Notes under the pieces: generated by a model
Told to the model about the DNA's origin: nothing
Databases searched by the model: none
What the model saw: the letters and a program-made list of their open reading frames with translations, nothing else
Shown here: one piece after another, positions 9,089 through 18,681 of the stretch
Layout: every line of letters begins with the position of its first letter
How positions within the stretch are numbered: the first letter of the stretch is position 1
Program-made: the position numbers and the translations under genes
Assembly: GCF_006439015.1 (NCBI RefSeq)
Contig: NZ_RCZG01000001.1
Location: forward strand, 558,001-622,000
From: Mycolicibacterium hodleri
GTDB lineage: Bacteria > Actinomycetota > Actinomycetes > Mycobacteriales > Mycobacteriaceae
Length of the DNA: 64,000 nt
Direction: 5' to 3'

Positions 9089-10259
9089 GACGAGAAGTCT
9101 GCCAGTCCAAGTTCCGCCCACGGGACCCGCCGCAGCAGTTGCGCACGACGAGGTGGGTCGACCCGGTCGTGGACGGCTCGCGGTGCTCAACGCCACCAGC
9201 GATGTGATGCTGCGCCTGCTTCCGCGCCTGCCCGACCCCGTCAAGCGCCTTCTGCTCGGCCGTCGCACCGTGACGATCGATGGCAACACCCTCGACACGA
9301 CACTGCAGTTCATGCTCGCCGCGCAGAGTTCGGCGGGCATCAACGGTCTGGTCGCGAGCAGCGACGTCACCGTCGCCAGGTCCCAGCTGCGGAAGCTCTC
9401 GGCCATGATCGACGCGGGTATCGCCGTGGGGGTCAGGGATCTGTCTATTCCCGGTCCCGCCGGCACGATTCCGGTTCGGCACTACACACCGGTCAACACC
9501 GTGCCGGTCGGCTCCTCGCGCGAGCGCTCGTCGGGCCGATCAGAACCGCTGCTGGTCTTCTTCCACGGCGGCGGTTTCGTCGTCGGCGATCTCGACACCC
9601 ACGACGGACTATGCCGGCTGATGTGCCGCGACGCCGGGGTCCACGTCCTGGCGGTCGACTACCGGCTTGCGCCGGAACATCCCGCGCCGGCCGCCATCGA
9701 CGACTGTTACGCCGCGTACCGCTGGGCGCTGGAGCATGCCGCCGAACTCGGCGCCGACGCGTCCCGGGTGGCCGTCGGCGGTGACAGTGCGGGCGGCAAC
9801 CTCTCTGCGGTGGTGTCACGGCTGGCGCGCAACGATGGGGTCCCCCTGCCCGCCCTGCAAATGCTGCTCTACCCGGCTACCGACTTCGCCAACGACACCA
9901 GGTCCAAGACCCTCTTCGCTGACGGCTTCTTCCTGACCAAGAAGGACATGGACTGGTTCAGGGCCAATTACCTGGCCGGTTCCACGCTCGGCGCCACCGA
10001 CCCGCTGATCTCGCCGTTGCTGGCCGATGATCTCTCCGAACTGCCTGCTGCGATGGTGTTCACCGGGGGCTTCGATCCATTGCGCGACGAAGGCAATCAG
10101 TACGCGGATGCACTCGCCGCCGCGGGCGTCGCCGTCGATCACCGGCAGTTCGGGTCGGTGGTGCACGCCTTCGCCAATTTCTTCCCGCTCGGGGGGGCCA
10201 GCGCGACCGCCACCGCAGAGATCGTCTCGGCGCTACGGGCACACCTGAGCCGGGGCTGA
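9087..10259 (+). CDS. lipN: Alpha/beta hydrolase, hormone-sensitive-lipase family (LipN-like)
   Basis: Esterase/lipase of 390 residues. The oxyanion motif HGGGFVVGD is at residues 160-168 and the nucleophile elbow GDSAGG has Ser234. The acid is in GGFDPLRDEG and the base His in VVHAF, completing a class IV (HSL) triad. Family members hydrolyse short-chain esters. The ATG at 9087 is preceded by a strong GGAGGAG ribosome site, which settles the start. Position next to the aldo/keto reductase and the DsbA-like gene matches M. tuberculosis lipN (Rv2970c). Confidence 0.88.
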   Translation: MTRSLPVQVPPTGPAAAVAHDEVGRPGRGRLAVLNATSDVMLRLLPRLPDPVKRLLLGRRTVTIDGNTLDTTLQFMLAAQSSAGINGLVASSDVTVARSQLRKLSAMIDAGIAVGVRDLSIPGPAGTIPVRHYTPVNTVPVGSSRERSSGRSEPLLVFFHGGGFVVGDLDTHDGLCRLMCRDAGVHVLAVDYRLAPEHPAPAAIDDCYAAYRWALEHAAELGADASRVAVGGDSAGGNLSAVVSRLARNDGVPLPALQMLLYPATDFANDTRSKTLFADGFFLTKKDMDWFRANYLAGSTLGATDPLISPLLADDLSELPAAMVFTGGFDPLRDEGNQYADALAAAGVAVDHRQFGSVVHAFANFFPLGGASATATAEIVSALRAHLSRG

Positions 10260-10281
10260 CGGAGCCGCTGAAGGTCGCCGG

Positions 10282-10287
10282 TACCCT
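10282..10287 (+). promoter_or_regulatory. -10 element, apparently leaderless
   Basis: TACCCT fits the mycobacterial TANNNT -10 hexamer and ends six bases before the GTG of the DsbA-like gene, so transcription would begin at the start codon itself. Confidence 0.5.
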
Positions 10288-10293
10288 AGTGCC

Positions 10294-11097
10294 GTGGCCA
10301 CGAAATCCAAGAAGACCCCCAGCTACGACCTGAAGGCTGCGGACCGCAGGCGCAACGTGATGATCCAGGTCGGGCTCACCGCCATCGTGGTCATCTTCGC
10401 CGTGGTCCTCGTGGTCTACATCGTCACCTCCGGCAGCAGCAAGCCCACAGGTGGTGAGGCGAAAGCGATCCGCGTGGCCACGAGCAACGTGATCACCAAG
10501 GAGGGGACCACCGAGCCGAAGGCAGTGGTTTCGCTCTACGAAGACTTCCTCTGCCCCGTCTGTGGCAATTTCGAGCAGCAGTTCGGCCCCACCATCAGCA
10601 AGCTGATCGACGGCGGTGCCATAGCCACCGACTTCTACATGGTCGCGATCCTGGACCGGCCGTCGAACCAGAACTACTCGTCCCGCGCGGCAGCGGCTGC
10701 CTACTGCGTCGCCGACGAGGACACCACCCCGGACAAGCAAGCGTTCCGCCGGTTCCACGCCGCGATGTACGCCCAGCAGCCGAGTGAGACCGGCACGACG
10801 TTCCCCACCAACGCCCAGCTGATCGAAACCGCGCGCCAGGCAGGCGTGGCAGGCGGCGTTGCGGACTGCATCAACAACGCCCGCTACCTCGACATGGTCG
10901 ACGGCCTGGCCGCCGCGACCTCCGTTACCGGCACGCCGACGGTGCGGATCAACGGTGAGGACTACAAGTTCTCCACGCCCGACGCCCTGGTGGCCAAGAT
11001 CAAGGAAATCGTCGGCGATGTACCAGGGTTGGCCACCGCCCCCGCGGCGCCCGCACCCACGCCTGAGCCCGCGGCCCCAGCCCCCGCTGCGCCGTGA
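10294..11097 (+). CDS. Membrane-anchored DsbA-like thioredoxin-fold protein
   Basis: A 267-residue protein anchored by one N-terminal transmembrane helix (about residues 25-45) with an extracytoplasmic thioredoxin/DsbA-like domain. The redox centre is CPVC at residues 87-90 in YEDFLCPVCGNF, and the cis-proline loop is TGTPTVRING. The C-terminus is a Pro/Ala tail. It corresponds to M. tuberculosis Rv2969c. The overlapping downstream VKOR gene (GTGA junction) supplies the enzyme that re-oxidises such proteins, so the two form an oxidative protein-folding module in the cell envelope. The GTG start is supported by the leaderless -10 hexamer. Confidence 0.92.
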   Translation: MATKSKKTPSYDLKAADRRRNVMIQVGLTAIVVIFAVVLVVYIVTSGSSKPTGGEAKAIRVATSNVITKEGTTEPKAVVSLYEDFLCPVCGNFEQQFGPTISKLIDGGAIATDFYMVAILDRPSNQNYSSRAAAAAYCVADEDTTPDKQAFRRFHAAMYAQQPSETGTTFPTNAQLIETARQAGVAGGVADCINNARYLDMVDGLAAATSVTGTPTVRINGEDYKFSTPDALVAKIKEIVGDVPGLATAPAAPAPTPEPAAPAPAAP

Positions 11098-11732
11098 GCG
11101 TCGCGGCTGCGGACGAGACCGCGTCGGCCGCGCCGGCGGGAGACGGTTCGTCGGGACGGGTCCCGCTGGCCAGCGCCCTGTGGGTCCTGGTCGCCGGCGT
11201 CATCGGTTTGACCGCGGCGGTCACGCTCACGATCGAGAAGATCAAGCTGCTGCAAAACCCCGCGTACGTCCCGTCCTGCAGCATCAACCCGGTGCTGTCG
11301 TGTGGCTCGGTAATGGTCACTCCGCAAGCGGCGGCATTCGGTTTCCCCAACCCTCTGATCGGCATCGCGGCGTTCGCGGTCGTCGTGGTGATCGGCGTGC
11401 TCGCTATCGCGAAAGTTGCTCTGCCGCAATGGATATGGGCAGGCCTTGCGGTCGGAACCCTGCTCGGCGTGGTCTTCGTGCACTGGCTGATCTATCAGAG
11501 CCTGTACGTCATCGGGGCCCTGTGCCCGTACTGCATGGTGGTGTGGGCGGTCACCATTCCGTTGTTCGTCGTGACCTCGTCGGTTGCGCTTCGGCCGTTG
11601 GCGGGCAAGGGATCTGGCGGGATCGGACGCTTCGTCCATCAGTGGCGCTGGTCGCTCGTCGTGCTCTGGTTCACCGCGCTGCTCCTGCTGATCTTGGTCC
11701 GCTTCTGGGATTATTGGTCGACGCTGATCTAG
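11094..11732 (+). CDS. Vitamin K epoxide reductase family protein (VKOR)
   Basis: Integral membrane quinone reductase of 212 residues that passes electrons from DsbA-like proteins to menaquinone. Two loop cysteines (SCSINPVLSCGS, Cys62 and Cys70) and the active CxxC (GALCPYCMVVW, Cys144 and Cys147) are all present. At least four hydrophobic helices surround them. The GTG start overlaps the stop of the DsbA-like gene, consistent with stoichiometric production of the pair. It is equivalent to M. tuberculosis Rv2968c. Confidence 0.94.
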   Translation: MSVAAADETASAAPAGDGSSGRVPLASALWVLVAGVIGLTAAVTLTIEKIKLLQNPAYVPSCSINPVLSCGSVMVTPQAAAFGFPNPLIGIAAFAVVVVIGVLAIAKVALPQWIWAGLAVGTLLGVVFVHWLIYQSLYVIGALCPYCMVVWAVTIPLFVVTSSVALRPLAGKGSGGIGRFVHQWRWSLVVLWFTALLLLILVRFWDYWSTLI

Positions 11733-11755
11733 GCCGGAGCGGGCCGGGGGCGAGT

Positions 11756-11761
11756 TAAGGT
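11756..11761 (+). promoter_or_regulatory. -10 element of pyc, near-leaderless
   Basis: TAAGGT ends five bases before the pyc GTG at 11767 and no ribosome site lies between, suggesting a leaderless transcript. Confidence 0.45.
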
Positions 11762-11766
11762 AGCGC

Positions 11767-14700
11767 GTGATCTCCAAACTGTTGGTGGCCAACCGCGGTG
11801 AGATAGCGATTCGGGCGTTTCGCGCGGCCTATGAGATGAACATCGCGACGGTTGCGGTGTACCCGTATGAGGACCGCAACTCGCCGCACCGGCTCAAGGC
11901 CGACGAGTCCTATCAGATCGGCGAGCCGGGGCACCCCGTCCGTTCCTACCTGTCGATCGACGAGATCATCCGCGTCGCGCGTGACGCAGGCGCAGATGCG
12001 GTGTATCCGGGATACGGCTTCCTGTCCGAGAACCCGGAACTCGCGTCCGCGTGTGTGGAGGCGGGCATCACCTTCGTGGGCCCCGGTGCTCACGTGTTGG
12101 AGCTGACCGGGAACAAGGCGCGGGCTATCGACGCGGCGCGGGAAGCTGGCCTGCCAGTGCTGACGTCCTCGGCGCCGTCGGCGTCGGTCGACGAACTCGT
12201 CGCCGCATCCGCGGACATGGACTTTCCGTTGTTCGTCAAGGCGGTGTCCGGCGGCGGTGGCCGCGGCATGCGACGCGTCACCGATTCCGACGCCTTGCCC
12301 GAGGCGATCGAGGCGGCTAGTCGCGAGGCCGAGTCGGCGTTCGGCGACGCCAGCGTGTACCTCGAGCAGGCGGTACTGAACCCGCGGCACATCGAGGTGC
12401 AGATCCTCGCCGATCAGGTCGGCAACGTCATCCATCTCTTCGAGCGTGACTGCAGCGTGCAGCGGCGCCATCAGAAGGTGATCGAGCTCGCGCCGGCGCC
12501 GAACCTGTCAGAGGAGTTGCGGACCAAGATCTGCGGGGACGCGGTCGCCTTCGCGCGGCAGATCGGCTATTCGTGTGCGGGCACCGTCGAGTTCCTGCTC
12601 GACGAACGCGGCAACCACGTCTTCATCGAGCTGAATCCGCGCATCCAGGTCGAGCACACCGTCACAGAGGAGATCACCGACGTCGACCTCGTAGCGAGCC
12701 AGCTGCGCATCGCCGCGGGGGAGACGCTGGCGGATCTGGGGCTCAGCCAGGATTCGATTCGGGTGCGGGGCGCAGCCATGCAGTGCCGCATCACCACCGA
12801 GGATCCAGCCAAGGGTTTCCGGCCCGACACCGGCCGGATCACCGGTTACCGGTCTCCGGGCGGGGCGGGCATCCGGTTGGACGGTGGCACCACCCTGGGT
12901 GCGGAGATCGGCGCGCACTTCGACTCGATGCTGGTCAAGATGACGTGCCGGGGTCGGGACTTCTCGACTGCCGTCACGCGTGCCAGGCGTGGGCTTGCCG
13001 AATTCCGCATCCGCGGGGTGTCGACGAACATTCCGTTCTTGCAGGCGGTGGTCGACGATCCCGACTTCCGCGCAGGGCGCGTCACGACGTCGTTCATCGA
13101 CGAGCGTCCTGCGCTGCTCACCGCGCACGCCTCGGCCGACCGCGGTACGAAGATGCTGAACTACCTCGCCGAGGTCACCGTCAACTCGCCGTACGGCGGC
13201 CGCGAGCGGGTATATCCCCAGGACAAGCTGCCCGATGTGGACGTGCACGACGTCGAGTCGCCCCCGCCACCTGGCAGTAGGCAGCGGCTCATCGAGCTGG
13301 GCCCCGAGGGTTTCGCGGCGTGGCTGCGGGATTCGCCTGCGGTGGGCGTCACCGACACCACCTTCCGCGATGCGCACCAGTCGCTGCTGGCGACCCGGGT
13401 GCGGACCTCCGGTCTGGTGACGATCGCGCCGTACATCGCGAGGATGACTCCCGAGCTGTTGTCGCTCGAGTGTTGGGGCGGGGCGACTTACGATGTGGCG
13501 CTTCGGTTTCTGAAGGAAGACCCGTGGGAGCGGCTGGCCGCGTTGCGGGAGGCGGTCCCCAACATCTGCCTGCAGATGCTGCTGCGGGGCCGCAACACCG
13601 TTGGCTACACCCCCTACCCGGAGGTCGTCACCTCGGCCTTCGTGCACGAGGCAACGGCTACCGGCATTGACGTCTATCGGATCTTCGACGCGCTCAACAA
13701 CGTCGAGTCGATGCGCCCGGCCATCGATGCCGTCCGCGAAACCGGTTCTGCCGTAGCAGAAGTCGCCATGAGCTACACCGGCGACCTGTCGGATCCGGCC
13801 GAGACGCTCTACACGTTGGACTACTACCTGAAGCTGGCCGAGCAGATCGTCGACGCCGGCGCCCACGTCCTGGCCATCAAGGACATGGCGGGCCTACTGC
13901 GGGCGCCTGCGGCGACGACCCTGGTCTCGGCGTTGCGCAGCCGGTTCGACCTGCCGGTGCACGTGCACACCCACGACACGCCCGGCGGTCAGTTGGCGAC
14001 CTACACCGCGGCGTGGCAGGCGGGTGCCAGCGCGGTCGACGGGGCAGCGGCACCGTTGGCGGGCACCACGAGTCAGCCGTCGCTGTCCTCCATCGTCGCC
14101 GCGGCCGCGCACACCCGCTATGACACCGGTTTGTCGTTGCGTGCGGTGTGCGATCTGGAGCCGTACTGGGAGGCGCTGCGGAAGGTATACGCGCCGTTCG
14201 ATGTTGCAGCGTCCGGGCCACCATTTCCCACCGGTCGGGTGTACAGCCACGAGATCCCCGGCGGGCAGCTGTCCAATCTGCGGCAGCAGGCGATCGCACT
14301 CGGTCTCGGCAATCGGTTCGAGGACGTCGAGAACGCGTACGCCGGTGCCGACCGGGTGCTCGGCCACCTGGTCAAGGTCACGCCGTCGAGCAAGGTCGTC
14401 GGCGACCTTGCGCTGGCCCTCGTGGGTGCCGGTATCACGGCCGACGAGTTCGCCGCCGATCCGGCGCGCTTCGACATCCCCGACTCGGTCATCGGGTTCC
14501 TGCGCGGCGAACTGGGCGACCCGCCCGGTGGCTGGCCGGAGCCGCTGCGCACCAAGGCGCTGGCGGGGCGCTCGCCCGCCAAGCCGACCACGGAACTCAG
14601 CACCCAGGACGAGGCGCTGCTCGGCCAACCGGGCCCGACCCGCCAGCGGATCCTGAACCGGCTGCTGTTTCCGGGTCCGACAAAGGAATTCGAGGCGCAC

Positions 14701-15294
14701 CGCGAGATCTACGGAGACACCTCGCGGCTATCGGCCAACCAGTTCTGGTACGGGCTACGCCACGGCGACGAACACCGCATTCAGATCGACCGCGGCGTCG
14801 ACCTGATCATCGGGCTCGAGGCGATTTCTGAGCCCGACGAGCGCGGCATGCGCACCGTGATGTGCATTCTCAACGGGCAACTGCGACCGGTCGTGGTCCG
14901 CGACGAGAGCATCGCCGAAACCGTGCCTGCCGCCGAGAAGGCGGACCGAACCAACGCGGATCACGTCGCCGCACCGTTCGCCGGGGTCGTCACCGTCAAC
15001 GTCGCCGCCGGCGATCAGGTCGACGCCGGCCAGACCATCGCCACCATCGAGGCCATGAAGATGGAAGCGGCGATCACCGCTCCCAAGCAGGGCACCGTCG
15101 ACCGCGTCGCCGTATCGGCCACCGCACAGGTAGAAGGTGGCGACCTCCTCGCCGTGATCTCGTCGGCGCTGGGGGTCCCCCCGCTTGCGGGCAGGAGCGA
15201 AGCGACCGGGGAATCAGGTTCGGCGGGCAGGAGCGAAGCGACCGGGGAATCAGGTTCGGCGGGCAGGAGCGAAGCGACCGGGGAATCAAACTGA
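11767..15294 (+). CDS. pyc: Pyruvate carboxylase with repeat-encoded C-terminal tail
   Basis: Single-chain biotin-dependent anaplerotic enzyme making oxaloacetate from pyruvate, 1175 residues. The biotin carboxylase domain (about residues 1-450) contains [12 protein letters not shown]. The carboxyltransferase domain (about 525-1000) starts [18 protein letters not shown]. The biotinyl domain holds TIEAMKMEA, with the biotinylated Lys near residue 1098. The normal protein should end soon after [10 protein letters not shown]. Instead 38 further residues follow, mostly three copies of [10 protein letters not shown], encoded by a 36-bp tandem repeat. The stop overlaps the rsmD region. Start: GTG close to a TANNNT element. 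Equivalent to M. tuberculosis Rv2967c apart from the tail. Confidence 0.95.
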   Translation: MISKLLVANRGEIAIRAFRAAYEMNIATVAVYPYEDRNSPHRLKADESYQIGEPGHPVRSYLSIDEIIRVARDAGADAVYPGYGFLSENPELASACVEAGITFVGPGAHVLELTGNKARAIDAAREAGLPVLTSSAPSASVDELVAASADMDFPLFVKAVSGGGGRGMRRVTDSDALPEAIEAASREAESAFGDASVYLEQAVLNPRHIEVQILADQVGNVIHLFERDCSVQRRHQKVIELAPAPNLSEELRTKICGDAVAFARQIGYSCAGTVEFLLDERGNHVFIELNPRIQVEHTVTEEITDVDLVASQLRIAAGETLADLGLSQDSIRVRGAAMQCRITTEDPAKGFRPDTGRITGYRSPGGAGIRLDGGTTLGAEIGAHFDSMLVKMTCRGRDFSTAVTRARRGLAEFRIRGVSTNIPFLQAVVDDPDFRAGRVTTSFIDERPALLTAHASADRGTKMLNYLAEVTVNSPYGGRERVYPQDKLPDVDVHDVESPPPPGSRQRLIELGPEGFAAWLRDSPAVGVTDTTFRDAHQSLLATRVRTSGLVTIAPYIARMTPELLSLECWGGATYDVALRFLKEDPWERLAALREAVPNICLQMLLRGRNTVGYTPYPEVVTSAFVHEATATGIDVYRIFDALNNVESMRPAIDAVRETGSAVAEVAMSYTGDLSDPAETLYTLDYYLKLAEQIVDAGAHVLAIKDMAGLLRAPAATTLVSALRSRFDLPVHVHTHDTPGGQLATYTAAWQAGASAVDGAAAPLAGTTSQPSLSSIVAAAAHTRYDTGLSLRAVCDLEPYWEALRKVYAPFDVAASGPPFPTGRVYSHEIPGGQLSNLRQQAIALGLGNRFEDVENAYAGADRVLGHLVKVTPSSKVVGDLALALVGAGITADEFAADPARFDIPDSVIGFLRGELGDPPGGWPEPLRTKALAGRSPAKPTTELSTQDEALLGQPGPTRQRILNRLLFPGPTKEFEAHREIYGDTSRLSANQFWYGLRHGDEHRIQIDRGVDLIIGLEAISEPDERGMRTVMCILNGQLRPVVVRDESIAETVPAAEKADRTNADHVAAPFAGVVTVNVAAGDQVDAGQTIATIEAMKMEAAITAPKQGTVDRVAVSATAQVEGGDLLAVISSALGVPPLAGRSEATGESGSAGRSEATGESGSAGRSEATGESN
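15187..15288 (+). repeat. 36-bp tandem repeat at pyc 3' end
   Basis: Three near-identical 30-nt cores (15187-15216, 15223-15252, 15259-15288) are separated by the 6-nt linker GGTTCG, giving a 36-bp period. Each core contains GAGCGAAGCGA. The array is in frame with pyc and encodes [10 protein letters not shown] units. It ends two bases before CTGA, the pyc stop/rsmD start overlap. Confidence 0.92.
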
Positions 15295-15854
15295 CCCGAA
15301 TCGTCGGCGGTCGGTTCGGCGGCCGCCGCATCGCGGTGCCGCAGGGTCGGTCGGGGCGGGGCACCCGTCCCACGACGGACCGGGTGCGCGAGTCGCTGTT
15401 CAACGTGTTGGCAGCGCGTCTCGATTTCGATGGCGTGGCGGTCCTCGACCTCTATGCGGGTTCGGGAGCGCTTGGCCTGGAGGCGCTTTCGCGTGGCGCC
15501 GCGTCCGCGTTGTTCGTCGAGGCCGACCGGCGAGCGGCCTCGGTCATCGAGGACAATGCGACAGCCCTCGGCGCTACCGGAGCCGTCGTCCGCTGCGGCA
15601 GCGTCACGTCGGTGCTCGCTTCGGGCATCGACCATGCGGTCGACGTGGTATTCGCCGATCCGCCATATGAGGTGTCGTCGGCCGACGTGGATGCGGTGCT
15701 CGTCGTCCTCGTCGAACGTGGCTGGCTGGCCCCCGGTGCGATCGCCGTCGTCGAGCGGCCGGCGTCGTCGCCCGTCTTGACCTGGCCAGGGTGGACGGCG
15801 GGTCGGAACCGTCGCTACGGCGACACGCGCCTAGAGTTCGGCGAGATCGCGTAG
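15291..15854 (+). CDS. rsmD: 16S rRNA (guanine966-N2)-methyltransferase RsmD
   Basis: A 187-residue SAM-dependent methyltransferase modifying G966 of 16S rRNA in the small subunit. The conserved opening [13 protein letters not shown] is followed by VRESLFNVL, the SAM loop [14 protein letters not shown] (residues 53-66) and the catalytic FADPPYEV near residue 121. The family N-terminus begins exactly at a CTG codon (15291) overlapping the pyc TGA. No ATG, GTG or TTG is in frame within the repeat array just upstream, and the next GTG (15336) would delete the conserved start. I therefore infer initiation at CTG; this is unusual and unproven. Confidence 0.85.
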   Translation: MTRIVGGRFGGRRIAVPQGRSGRGTRPTTDRVRESLFNVLAARLDFDGVAVLDLYAGSGALGLEALSRGAASALFVEADRRAASVIEDNATALGATGAVVRCGSVTSVLASGIDHAVDVVFADPPYEVSSADVDAVLVVLVERGWLAPGAIAVVERPASSPVLTWPGWTAGRNRRYGDTRLEFGEIA

Positions 15855-15865
15855 CGTCGTCCGGC

Positions 15866-16345
15866 ATGAGTGGCGCCGTATGCCCAGGCTCGTTCGACCC
15901 CGTGACCCTCGGTCACGTCGACGTGTTCGAACGAGCGGCAGCCCAGTTCGACGAGGTCGTGGTCGCCGTGCTGGTGAACCCCAACAAGTCGGGCATGTTC
16001 ACCGCCGAGGAGCGCATCGAGTTGATCCGTGAGTCGACGACGCACCTGTCGAATCTGCGAGTGGAGAGCGGCAGCGGATTGGTGGTCGACTTCGTGAAGG
16101 CTCGAGGTCTGACCGCGATCGTCAAGGGGTTGCGCACCGGCACCGACTTCGAATACGAGGTGCAGATGGCGCAGATGAACAAGCACGTGGCGGGTGTGGA
16201 CACGTTCTTCGTCGCGACCGCGCCTCGGTACTCGTTCGTATCGTCGTCGCTCGCCAAGGAGGTCGCGATGCTCGGCGGTGACGTTTCAGCGTTGCTGCCG
16301 GAGCCCGTCAACCAGCGGTTGAATTCCAAGCTCGCCGCGCGCTGA
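15866..16345 (+). CDS. coaD: Phosphopantetheine adenylyltransferase
   Basis: Penultimate coenzyme A biosynthesis enzyme, joining 4'-phosphopantetheine and ATP to dephospho-CoA, 159 residues. The nucleotidyltransferase signature [19 protein letters not shown] holds the (T/H)xGH motif, and [17 protein letters not shown] contains the C-terminal SSS/K signature. The ATG at 15866 gives the standard family start. A TAGCGT hexamer eight bases upstream could serve as its own promoter, although it also lies 11 bases after rsmD. In M. tuberculosis (Rv2965c) the PDIM/PGL region follows; here sepIVA is next. Confidence 0.96.
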   Translation: MSGAVCPGSFDPVTLGHVDVFERAAAQFDEVVVAVLVNPNKSGMFTAEERIELIRESTTHLSNLRVESGSGLVVDFVKARGLTAIVKGLRTGTDFEYEVQMAQMNKHVAGVDTFFVATAPRYSFVSSSLAKEVAMLGGDVSALLPEPVNQRLNSKLAAR

Positions 16346-16530
16346 ATTCGGTCGGCCCCCAGCGACAGTGCGGTTTCATCCGCGACTCGCCGAACACAAC
16401 GGATGCACCCGCACGCTCGAGGCGAAAGCAGACCGCCGCAAAATGCAGGACTCACCGGCGTGGCTTGCCGAGTCACACGGGTAACACCAGGCACACTGGT
16501 CACTAACAACAAGGCCGGGAGGGTGTTGCC

Positions 16531-17268
16531 GTGTACCGAGTATTTGAGGCGCTCGACGAACTCGGAGCGATCGTCGAGGAAGCCCGCGGAGTGCCGATGA
16601 CGGCCGGCTGCATGGTGCCCCGTGGCGACGTGCTCGAACTGCTGGACGACATCAAGGACGCCATCCCCGGCGAACTCGACGACGCCCAGGACGTTCTGGA
16701 CGCCCGTGACGGGATGTTGCGCGAGGCGAAGGACCACGCGGATTCGATGGTCTCGACGGCGACCGCGGAGGCAGACTCGCTGGTCAACCACTCCCGAGGC
16801 GAAGCGGACCGCATTCTCTCCGATGCCAAGGGCCAGGCCGATCGCATGGTCGGCGAGGCGCGCCAGCACAGCGAGCGGATGGTCGGTGAGGCCCGCGAGG
16901 AGGCGAACCGCATCATGTCGACCGCCAAGCGCGAGTACGAGGCCAGCACCGGGCGCGCGAAGGCCGAAGCCGATCGCCTCATCGAGAACGGCAATCTCTC
17001 CTACGAGAAGGCCGTCCAGGAGGGCATCAAGGAACAGCAGCGGTTGGTGTCGCAGACCGAGATCGTGCAGACCGCGACGTCCGAGGCCACCCGACTGATC
17101 GACACCGCCCACTCCGAGGCCGATCGCCTACGGGGCGAATGCGACATCTACGTGGACAGCAAGCTGGCCGAGTTCGAGGACTACCTCAACGGGACCCTGC
17201 GCTCCGTCGGACGTGGACGCCATCAGCTGCGCACTGCCGCGGGAACCCACGACTACGCCCAACGCTGA
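16531..17268 (+). CDS. sepIVA: Septum and polar-growth regulator SepIVA (DivIVA-domain coiled coil)
   Basis: A 245-residue protein, almost entirely alpha-helical coiled coil, matching M. tuberculosis Rv2927c. The N-terminal DivIVA-like segment (YRVFEALDELGAIVEEARG) is followed by a long heptad region with recurrent EADR(I/M)(L/V) repeats such as AEADSLVNHSRGEADRIL. In mycobacteria the family is essential and acts at the septum and in envelope synthesis. The GTG start has the site GGGAGGGTG nine bases upstream. The preceding 185-bp gap is where the PDIM/phenolic glycolipid locus sits in pathogenic mycobacteria; nothing recognisable remains there. Confidence 0.9.
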   Translation: MYRVFEALDELGAIVEEARGVPMTAGCMVPRGDVLELLDDIKDAIPGELDDAQDVLDARDGMLREAKDHADSMVSTATAEADSLVNHSRGEADRILSDAKGQADRMVGEARQHSERMVGEAREEANRIMSTAKREYEASTGRAKAEADRLIENGNLSYEKAVQEGIKEQQRLVSQTEIVQTATSEATRLIDTAHSEADRLRGECDIYVDSKLAEFEDYLNGTLRSVGRGRHQLRTAAGTHDYAQR

Positions 17269-17308
17269 CACCGTCCGCACCTAGCCAGGAACGGTCGGAC
17301 GTCAGTCG

Positions 17309-17314
17309 TAGGAT
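17309..17314 (+). promoter_or_regulatory. -10 element, apparently leaderless
   Basis: TAGGAT ends six bases before the ATG of the DUF177 gene at 17321; no ribosome site intervenes. Confidence 0.5.
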
Positions 17315-17320
17315 CGTCGG

Positions 17321-17950
17321 ATGGCCGGCAAGTCGAGACACCCCGCTGCACCAAGTGACCGACGAAGTGGTCCGCGATCGCCCTTCGTGCTGGACATCTC
17401 ACGGCTGGGGATGCGGCCCGGATCGATGATCACGTTCGCTGAAACAGTGGCGGCGCCGTTCCGCATCGGCGTCGAGCTCATTGCCATTCCCGAGGGCGCT
17501 CCCGTCGAACTCGACCTGCGTCTGGAGTCGGTGTCCGAGGGCGTACTCGTCAGCGGTCCGGTGTCGGCACCGACGAAGGGCGAATGTGCCCGGTGCCTGA
17601 CGCCAGTCACCGGAGACGTCGAGATCTACCTCACGGAGCTATTCGCGTATCCGGACAGCACGACGGAGGCCACGACCGACGATGACGACGAGGTGGGCCT
17701 GGTCGTCGACGACACCGTCGACCTCGCGCAGCCCATCATCGACGCCGTGGGGATGGAACTGCCGTTCTCACCGCTGTGCCGGGATGACTGCCCGGGCCTG
17801 TGTCCGGAATGCGGTGCCCCGTTGGCCGACTACGAGAATGACGCCGATCCACATCACCACGACGTCATCGACCCGAGGTGGGCCAAGCTGGCGGCCATGA
17901 AACCCGTCGAGGAGGAGACGCCGGATCAGGCGGCCGGGGGTCGCGAGTGA
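17321..17950 (+). CDS. DUF177 / YceD family protein
   Basis: A 209-residue member of the YceD/DUF177 family, in other bacteria linked to 23S rRNA accumulation and co-encoded with rpmF. The core FVLDISRLGMRPGS leads to CARCLTPVTGDVEIYLTELF, then an acidic stretch and a cysteine-rich end CRDDCPGLCPECG, which probably binds zinc. No rpmF follows; the stop overlaps rnc by GTGA, so it is coupled to RNase III instead. The equivalent is M. tuberculosis Rv2926c. The first 20 residues are basic and variable. Confidence 0.88.
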   Translation: MAGKSRHPAAPSDRRSGPRSPFVLDISRLGMRPGSMITFAETVAAPFRIGVELIAIPEGAPVELDLRLESVSEGVLVSGPVSAPTKGECARCLTPVTGDVEIYLTELFAYPDSTTEATTDDDDEVGLVVDDTVDLAQPIIDAVGMELPFSPLCRDDCPGLCPECGAPLADYENDADPHHHDVIDPRWAKLAAMKPVEEETPDQAAGGRE

Positions 17951-18681
17951 CGGTCGACCGCACCCCGCTGCTCGAAGCGCTCGGCGTCGACCTGCCCGAC
18001 GATTTGCTGACCCTGGCTCTGACCCATCGCAGCTACGCGTACGAGGCGGGCGGTCTGCCCACAAACGAGCGGCTTGAATTCCTCGGCGACGCCGTGCTCG
18101 GGTTGGTGGTGACCGCGGAGATCTTCACGAAGTATCCCGACCGCAGCGAGGGGGAACTCGCCAAGCTGAAGTCCGCCGTGGTCAACACCCAGGCCCTGGC
18201 CCGGATCGCCAGAAACCTCACCTCCGACGGGCTCGGCGCCTACCTCCTGCTCGGCCGCGGCGAGGTGGCCAGCGGCGGCGCCCACAAGTCCAACCTCCTC
18301 GCGGATGCGGTGGAGTCACTGCTGGGCGCCACCTACGTCCAGTACGGACACGAAGTGGCTCGCGACGTCGTTATCCGGATGTTCTCCGATGTCCTCGAAA
18401 CCGCCGCGAACCTGGGCGCTGGCCTCGATTGGAAGACCAGCCTGCAGGAGTTGGCGGCAGCGCAGCGGTTGGGCGTGCCGAGCTACGTCATCTCCTCCAC
18501 CGGGCCCGAGCATGACAAGCACTTCACCGCGCGGGCGGTGGTCAACGCGGAGGATTGCGGCGTCGGCGAGGGTCGCTCCAAGAAGGAGGCCGAACAGCAG
18601 GCCGCCGCTGCGGCATACAAGGCACTCGAGGTGCTCCATTCCACCGAGCCCCTCGACTCCGAGCCCGCCCGGGATGCCTGA
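17947..18681 (+). CDS. rnc: Ribonuclease III
   Basis: Double-strand-specific endoribonuclease for rRNA processing and mRNA decay, 244 residues. The catalytic signature [14 protein letters not shown] is at residues 39-52, with the metal-binding acidic residues. A second acidic cluster [11 protein letters not shown] follows, and a C-terminal dsRNA-binding domain begins [13 protein letters not shown] and ends [17 protein letters not shown]. The GTG start overlaps the DUF177 stop; its end overlaps mutM by eight bases. Confidence 0.97.
   Translation: MTVDRTPLLEALGVDLPDDLLTLALTHRSYAYEAGGLPTNERLEFLGDAVLGLVVTAEIFTKYPDRSEGELAKLKSAVVNTQALARIARNLTSDGLGAYLLLGRGEVASGGAHKSNLLADAVESLLGATYVQYGHEVARDVVIRMFSDVLETAANLGAGLDWKTSLQELAAAQRLGVPSYVISSTGPEHDKHFTARAVVNAEDCGVGEGRSKKEAEQQAAAAAYKALEVLHSTEPLDSEPARDA

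Noticed and set aside
15187..15288. CRISPR-like array
   Set aside because: The spacing between units is only six identical bases, there are no unique spacers or cas genes, and the array is translated as the pyc tail.
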